29,065 bases of DNA from RDXT01 sp033765305 (GTDB taxonomy: Bacteria; Bacteroidota; Bacteroidia; J057). A program made the translations under genes and the position numbers. Shown here piece after piece: positions 25,401-29,065 of this stretch (the first letter of the stretch is position 1; each line of letters starts with the position of its first letter). The DNA lies in the NCBI GenBank assembly GCA_033765305.1, contig JANRID010000055.1:1-29065 (forward strand), read 5' to 3'. Under the pieces are notes generated by a model. It did not search any database, had not been told where the DNA came from, and was given only the letters and a program-made list of their open reading frames with translations.

Positions 25401-26039
25401 ATGCATCCATCCCTGAGAACAAGCCTCTGGCTGATCGCCTGCATCTGGCTTCATACGGGCCTGACCGCCCAGCCATCCCAAACGCCGGCGCGTCCGCGCT
25501 CGCGCATATCGGCAGGGGGCGGGGTCTTCATGCCCAGCGCATGCTGGATGACCCATCTGTCCGGCGAAAGGCTGCTGCATGCCTGGGGCGAAACCGTCCT
25601 GCGGGCGGAGGTCTCCGGCGGCTGGGGCAGCGGCTGGTCGATGAGCTTCACGAACCGCGGACCCGGGCCCGCCCCGGGATGGCCCCCGCCCGACCGGTAT
25701 TATGGGCTGAATACCGGCCTGCTCCTGCATGCTCCGCTCTGGGGCCGGCGCCGCTGGCGCATGGATCTGGGCAGCGGCCTGATGGCAGGATACGCCTGGA
25801 CCCGCCGCACGGTGATCGTAGACGTCACGCCGGTGGTCATTACGACTCCCTTCACAGGATATGGCTGGAGCATTTCCGCCCGGGCAGAATTTCGCCACAG
25901 CTTGTACCCGGTCATTCCAATCCGGTGGGAACTGAGCCGCAGGCTGAACGCCGGGCAGGAAATCGGATGGATCGTGACTGCCTACCGCAGCCTGAACGGA
26001 TTCACCCCGCTGGTCGCTGCGCTCGGATGGAGCTGGTAG
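25401..26039 (+). CDS. Small exported protein, probably an outer-membrane barrel
   Basis: A 212-residue protein with a signal peptide (residues 1-23, ending LTAQ). The rest alternates polar and hydrophobic/aromatic residues in strand-like runs (RISAGGGVFMPSA, LRAEVSGGWGSGWSMSF, GYGWSISARAEFRHS) and ends in LVAALGWSW, with a terminal aromatic as in many outer-membrane barrels. I do not recognise a specific family. No clear -7 box precedes it. It stands between the DUF4143 gene and the xisHI cassette and may be unrelated to both. Confidence 0.65.
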   Translation: MHPSLRTSLWLIACIWLHTGLTAQPSQTPARPRSRISAGGGVFMPSACWMTHLSGERLLHAWGETVLRAEVSGGWGSGWSMSFTNRGPGPAPGWPPPDRYYGLNTGLLLHAPLWGRRRWRMDLGSGLMAGYAWTRRTVIVDVTPVVITTPFTGYGWSISARAEFRHSLYPVIPIRWELSRRLNAGQEIGWIVTAYRSLNGFTPLVAALGWSW

Positions 26040-26088
26040 CAGGCAGCCCAGCATACGCCTGCAGTGGCACCTGCAGTGCGGGCCAGTG

Positions 26089-26121
26089 GCGGAGCCGAAG
26101 CCCCAGCCTGGCCTGAACCTG
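26089..26121 (+). repeat. Left 33-bp direct repeat flanking xisHI
   Basis: Identical over 33 bp to 26940-26972; it begins GCGGAGCCGAAGCCCC. Similarity fades into a T-run (GGTTTTTT versus TGTTTTTTT). The copies enclose exactly the xisH-xisI unit. Confidence 0.9.
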
Positions 26122-26178
26122 CGGTTTTTTGCGTACCTTGCAGTTGGAACGCAGCGCTGCTGTCTGCAGAAAAATGCG

Positions 26179-26186
26179 TACCTTGA
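26179..26186 (+). promoter_or_regulatory. Possible -7 box (TACCTTGA) before xisH
   Basis: TACCTTG, one T short of the consensus, is followed by AGGC and the ATG at 26190, similar to the spacing at mrp and gluQ. The flanking GCGTACCTTG also occurs once about 47 bp upstream, so part of this region is itself repeated. Confidence 0.35.
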
Positions 26187-26189
26187 GGC

Positions 26190-26601
26190 ATGGCTGCCAA
26201 AGATGTATACCATGAAACCGTTCGGGCCGCACTCGAAAAAGACGGCTGGACCATTACCCATGATCCGCTCAGGCTGCATGCACTGGGGCATCATATCAAA
26301 ATCGACCTTGGCGCGGAAAAGCTGATCGGCGCAGAAAAAGCAGGCAGCAAGATCGCCGTTGAGGTGAAAAGCTTTGTTGGGATGTCTGTGCTGGCTGATT
26401 TTTACGCTGCCATTGGGCAATGTGTGTATGATCAGGCGGCACTTGATGCCGAAGAGCCGGACCGGAAGCTGTATCTGGCTGTGCCAATGGCTAGAGAACT
26501 TTTTTCAGGAGCAGCTCTCTGCCATTGCGCTGGAGCGTAGCCAGATCCGTCTGATTGTATACAACATCGAATCTCAAACGCTGGACCGATGGAAGCTATA
26601 G
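26190..26601 (+). pseudogene. xisH: XisH-family protein, frameshifted near its C-terminus
   Basis: The N-terminal 100 residues match XisH of the cyanobacterial fdxN-element excision system: MAAKDVYHETVRAALEKDGW, THDPL, IDLGAEKLIGAEK, IAVEVKSF, LYLAVP. The fold is PD-(D/E)XK-nuclease-like, with Asp39 and Glu58-x-Lys60 in the expected places. The frame then ends at 26540 with an unrelated GAALCHCAGA. The expected C-terminus (EQLSAIALERSQIRLIVYNI, then LDRWKL) continues in the next frame to a TAG at 26599-26601. The switch falls at or near a run of six T (26500-26505), and removing one T restores a 136-residue protein. That restored end overlaps the xisI start by 13 bp, as expected for coupled genes. 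It is either a real lesion, a sequencing error or a slippage site. Confidence 0.85.
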
Positions 26602-26939
26602 AAAAGAAGCAACGCTACCGTCCGATGATTGAAGCTGTGCTGAACGAGCTGATCGGGGCATTCTATGCGGAGAATGATCCGGTGCAGACGCAGGTAATCC
26701 GGGACCACGAAGGGGGGCATTATCTGCTGTTTTCCAATGGATGGAAAGGAACGCGGCGGATTTACGGCTGTTTCGTGCATATCGACCTCGCCGATGACGG
26801 CAAGGTCTGGCTGCAGCACGACGGCACGGATCTTGTCGTGGGCCAGATGCTGCTGGATCAGGGAGTAGCCAAATCGGATCTGGTCCTGGCGTTTCACCAT
26901 CCTGCTATGCGGAAGGATACCGGACTGGCGGTAGCGTGA
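26589..26939 (+). CDS. xisI: XisI-family protein
   Basis: A 116-residue protein with the XisI pattern throughout: YRPMIEAVLNELI at the start, then HYLLFSNGWKGTRRIYGC, FVHIDLADDGKVWLQHDGTD, and VAKSDLVLAFHHPAMRK near the end. In Anabaena, XisI and XisH are needed with the recombinase XisF to excise the fdxN element, but most XisHI pairs lie far from any such element and their general role is unknown. The gene is intact, overlaps the restored end of xisH, and its stop codon directly abuts the right-hand 33-bp direct repeat. Confidence 0.92.
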   Translation: MEAIEKKQRYRPMIEAVLNELIGAFYAENDPVQTQVIRDHEGGHYLLFSNGWKGTRRIYGCFVHIDLADDGKVWLQHDGTDLVVGQMLLDQGVAKSDLVLAFHHPAMRKDTGLAVA

Positions 26940-26972
26940 GCGGAGCCGAAGCCCCAGCCTGGCCTGAACCTG
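26940..26972 (+). repeat. Right 33-bp direct repeat flanking xisHI
   Basis: A second exact copy of 26089-26121 in the same orientation. It begins at the base after the xisI stop codon and is followed by a T-run that could serve as a weak terminator tail. Confidence 0.9.
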
Positions 26973-27002
26973 TGTTTTTTTGAGCCCCCTTGCGGTTTGA
27001 GA

Positions 27003-28016
27003 TCAGGCTCCGCCCTCCGCATCCAGATGCACCAGCACCCGCCCGCGGACCTCGCCGCGCAGCAATGCATCGAGCCAGCGGGGCACCTCGTCCAGCGGGG
27101 CGCTGATGCGGATCCGGTCCAGAACCGGGATGCGCCATTCGCCCGCCAGGCGCTGCCAGAGCATCTCCCGCAGCTCCATCGGGAAGGTCGCCGAATCCAC
27201 CCCCAGCAGGTTCACGCCGTTGAGGATGAAGGGATAGACGGTAGCAGGCAGCTGCGGCGCGTCCACAAGCCCGCAGGCCGCGATGCTGCCGTTCTGGGCG
27301 CAGGCCTTGAGCAGCGTGGCCAGGGTCTGGCCGCCGGCAGTGTCGATCCCGCCTGCCCAGCGGGCGCGCAGCAGCGGACGCGCAGACGTGTCCTGCACGT
27401 AGTCCCGCCCCACCACCTCGGCGGCGCCCAGGCTGCGGAGATAGGCCTCCGCATCGGCCTTGCCCGTGGCAGCGATCACATGGTAGCCGCAGTGCGCCAG
27501 CAGCGCCACGGCCACCGAGCCTACCCCGCCGCTCGCGCCGGTGACCACCACCGGGCCCAGCTGCGGCGACTGGCCCATCTGCTCCAGCTTATATAAGGCG
27601 ATAGCTGCCGTAATCCCGGCCGTGCCCAGCACCATGCTTTCCGCAAGGCTCATGCCTTCGGGCAGGCGCAGCACCCAGGCCGCCGGCACGCGGATATATC
27701 CGCCCAGGCCGCCGTCGGTGTTCATGCCCAGGTCGTAGCTCGTCACAATGGCAGGATCGCCGGGCTTCCAGTCCGGGTGGCTGCTTTCCTCCACGATGCC
27801 GGCCGCATCGATGCCCGGCGTATGGGGATAGGTGCGGGTGATGCCTTTGTTGCCGGAGGCGGAAAGGGCGTCTTTGTAGTTGAGGGCGGAATAGGCGACC
27901 CGCAGCAGCAGCTCGCCTGCGGGCAGCTCGCTGGTGCGGCGCTCCACGATGGCGCGCTCAAATACGCCGGGGGCGGTTTCGGTGATGCGCAGGGCGCGGA
28001 AGGTACGGTCAGACAT
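27003..28016 (-). CDS. YhdH/AcuI-type NADPH-dependent oxidoreductase (MDR superfamily)
   Basis: A 337-residue medium-chain dehydrogenase/reductase lacking zinc-binding cysteines, with the YhdH/YhfP signature series: SALNYKDALSASGNKGITRTYPHTPGIDAAG (split here as SALNYKDALSASGNKG and TPGIDAAG), DLGMNTDGGLGGYIRVPA, then LGTAGITAA, and the nucleotide-binding VVVTGASGGVGSVAV (156-170). Members such as AcuI reduce acryloyl-CoA to propionyl-CoA; others are called quinone reductases. The start at 28016 fits the family N-terminus (residue 7 onward FRALRITE). It is convergent with xisI, and the TPR gene lies 27 bp upstream on the same strand, suggesting one transcript. Confidence 0.92.
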   Translation of the reverse strand: MSDRTFRALRITETAPGVFERAIVERRTSELPAGELLLRVAYSALNYKDALSASGNKGITRTYPHTPGIDAAGIVEESSHPDWKPGDPAIVTSYDLGMNTDGGLGGYIRVPAAWVLRLPEGMSLAESMVLGTAGITAAIALYKLEQMGQSPQLGPVVVTGASGGVGSVAVALLAHCGYHVIAATGKADAEAYLRSLGAAEVVGRDYVQDTSARPLLRARWAGGIDTAGGQTLATLLKACAQNGSIAACGLVDAPQLPATVYPFILNGVNLLGVDSATFPMELREMLWQRLAGEWRIPVLDRIRISAPLDEVPRWLDALLRGEVRGRVLVHLDAEGGA

Positions 28017-28043
28017 ACAGATTCAGGGTCAGCGGCATCGCAA

Positions 28044-28691
28044 TTATCCGGAGGCTGCGCCGGGCAGTTCGATGGCCTGCGTCCGGTAGGCGCGGGCTTT
28101 GGCATGGCCAGGGTCCAGCACCAGCGCAGCGTTGAAGTCTTCGAGGGCGGCGCGGGCCCGCCCTTGTTCGAGCCGGGCGGCTCCGCGCAGGAAGTGCGCG
28201 TCGGCCTGGCCGGGGTCCAGGTCGAGCGCCTGGGTGAAATCGGCCTCCGCCTCGGCAGGCCGGTCGAGCTGCATGCGGGCAATGCCGCGGTTGGCCCAGG
28301 CGGAGGTGTAGCCCGGCTCCAGGAGCAGCGCGCGGGTGTAGGCCTCCTCGGCCTCGGCGTGGCGTGCGGCACGGGTCAGGGCCAGGCCGTACTGAAACCA
28401 GGCGATTTCCTCCTCCGGATTCAGCTCCACGGCCTGCGAAAGGTCGTCGAGCGCCTCGGCAATGCGCTGCAGGCGCAGGCGCGCGATGCCCCGGAAGAGC
28501 CGGGCTGCGGCATGGCCGGGGTTGGCCTCCAGCACGCGGTCGAAGCTGGCAACCGCCTGCGCAGGCTGCCCGGCCTCGAGCCGGGCCTGGCCGTCGAGGT
28601 ACCAGCGACCGGCCTGGCCATCGTCGGCGATGGTCAGCAGGCGCACAATCCGGCTGTACAGCCGGTCAAACCACGGCGAAGCGGCTTCCAT
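28044..28691 (-). CDS. Tetratricopeptide-repeat protein
   Basis: A 215-residue protein made of about five TPR units (AVASFDRVLEANPGHAAAR, AEEAYTRALLLEPGYTSAW, AEADFTQALDLDPGQADAH, ALEDFNAALVLDPGHAKAR) after a short N-terminal region. No signal peptide is evident, so it is probably a cytoplasmic protein-binding module; partners are unknown. The ATG at 28691 is chosen because a TATCTTAG box ends 4 nt before it. The oxidoreductase gene follows 27 bp downstream. Confidence 0.85.
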   Translation of the reverse strand: MEAASPWFDRLYSRIVRLLTIADDGQAGRWYLDGQARLEAGQPAQAVASFDRVLEANPGHAAARLFRGIARLRLQRIAEALDDLSQAVELNPEEEIAWFQYGLALTRAARHAEAEEAYTRALLLEPGYTSAWANRGIARMQLDRPAEAEADFTQALDLDPGQADAHFLRGAARLEQGRARAALEDFNAALVLDPGHAKARAYRTQAIELPGAASG

Positions 28692-28695
28692 AGCC

Positions 28696-28703
28696 CTAAG
28701 ATA
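28696..28703 (-). promoter_or_regulatory. Probable -7 box (TATCTTAG) directly before the TPR gene
   Basis: One mismatch to TAnnTTTG on the minus strand, separated from the ATG at 28691 by GGCT. The 4-nt spacing is the same as at mrp and gluQ. Confidence 0.4.
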
Positions 28704-28833
28704 GCGGCAGGAAGGGAGGAATGAAAATGCTGTCCGCACGCAGCCAGCCCCCGCTCGCGCAGTCCCGGTGACCGGGGAAATCCTTTGTCCATGCTGTTTA
28801 TGTTTATTAATTGAATGTTCGATTAATTAATGC

Positions 28834-28865
28834 TTGACATTCCGACCCCTGGATACTTATCTTTG
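28834..28865 (+). promoter_or_regulatory. Strong Bacteroidota promoter before the last gene
   Basis: TTG (28834-28836, in the context CTTGACA) and a perfect TATCTTTG (28858-28865) are 21 bp apart. Upstream, 28790-28833 is a run of AT-rich sequence with inverted TTAATTAAT-type motifs, a possible UP-like element. The leader of about 85 nt is pyrimidine-rich and carries TTTTCCCTTTCA twice (28902-28913 and 28926-28937). The stretch 28740-28790 shows nothing further. Confidence 0.7.
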
Positions 28866-28955
28866 TGTTGTAATCAGACGGCAACGCCCTCCGCTTACAG
28901 CTTTTCCCTTTCATTTTCCTTCTCATTTTCCCTTTCACTCTCTAATCGTACACCA

Positions 28956-29065
28956 ATGTCTATCCTCAAGCGTGCACTTTCCTTCTCCGCTGCTGCCTTC
29001 GCCTCCGTGGCCCTCTTCGCCCAGGCCACCGATTCGGACGACATCAACATCTCGGCCACCTTCAC
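28956..29065 (+). CDS. N-terminus of an exported protein (partial, runs off the window)
   Basis: The ATG at 28956 opens a frame that stays open to the window end. It encodes about 36 residues beginning with a signal peptide (MSILKRALSFSAAAFASVALFAQ) and a mature start ATDSDDINISATF. The codons are strongly C-ending and the promoter upstream is near-consensus, which suggests a highly expressed envelope or secreted protein. The family cannot be told from this fragment. Confidence 0.75.
   Translation, partial: MSILKRALSFSAAAFASVALFAQATDSDDINISATF

Overview
The window looks like a chromosomal segment from a high-GC member of the Bacteroidota, plausibly in or near the Saprospiria. That placement is inferred from several things seen here. 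Many genes are preceded by the Bacteroidota -7 box TAnnTTTG, usually without a Shine-Dalgarno sequence. Two large secreted proteins end in type IX secretion (T9SS) sorting-type domains. The window also holds a DUF5916 outer-membrane protein, an HTH regulator of a form common in this phylum, an Mrp ATPase without its usual CxxC, and an XisH/XisI pair. No rRNA, CRISPR array, transposase, integrase or reverse transcriptase was seen.

Layout. 1-321: the tail of an unidentified gene, then a 7-bp tandem repeat. 322-3511: DUF5916 protein and an EamA transporter (minus). 3748-7435: indoleamine 2,3-dioxygenase, Mrp, a NifU C-terminal scaffold and an HTH regulator (plus). 7443-14672: GluQ-type synthetase, a T9SS metalloprotease, a T9SS LVIVD protein and RNase HI (minus). 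14847-18072: SPFH protein, degenerate LytM lipoprotein and a small secreted protein (plus). 18059-21242: DUF3352-like protein, APC permease and tRNA-Leu(CAA) (minus). 21243-27002: an accessory-looking stretch rich in palindromes and repeats, with a caspase/FGE-lectin fusion, a DUF4143 ATPase, a small exported protein and a xisH-xisI cassette between 33-bp direct repeats. 27003-28691: YhdH/AcuI-type oxidoreductase and a TPR protein (minus). 28740-29065: a strong promoter and the start of an exported protein that runs off the window.

Functional themes. mrp and the NifU-like gene form a small iron-sulfur pair. The two T9SS proteins and DUF5916 belong to the cell envelope and secretome. The accessory stretch is the most unusual part. 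The caspase fusion ends in a C-type-lectin/FGE domain whose last 30 residues resemble the variable region of diversity-generating retroelement (DGR) targets. The xisHI pair has a frameshift in xisH, and the ATPase gene starts directly behind a perfect 37-bp palindrome. A second theme is transcription: at least three genes (mrp, gluQ, rnhA) and probably more have the -7 box ending only 4-5 nt before the start codon, which implies leaderless or nearly leaderless mRNAs.
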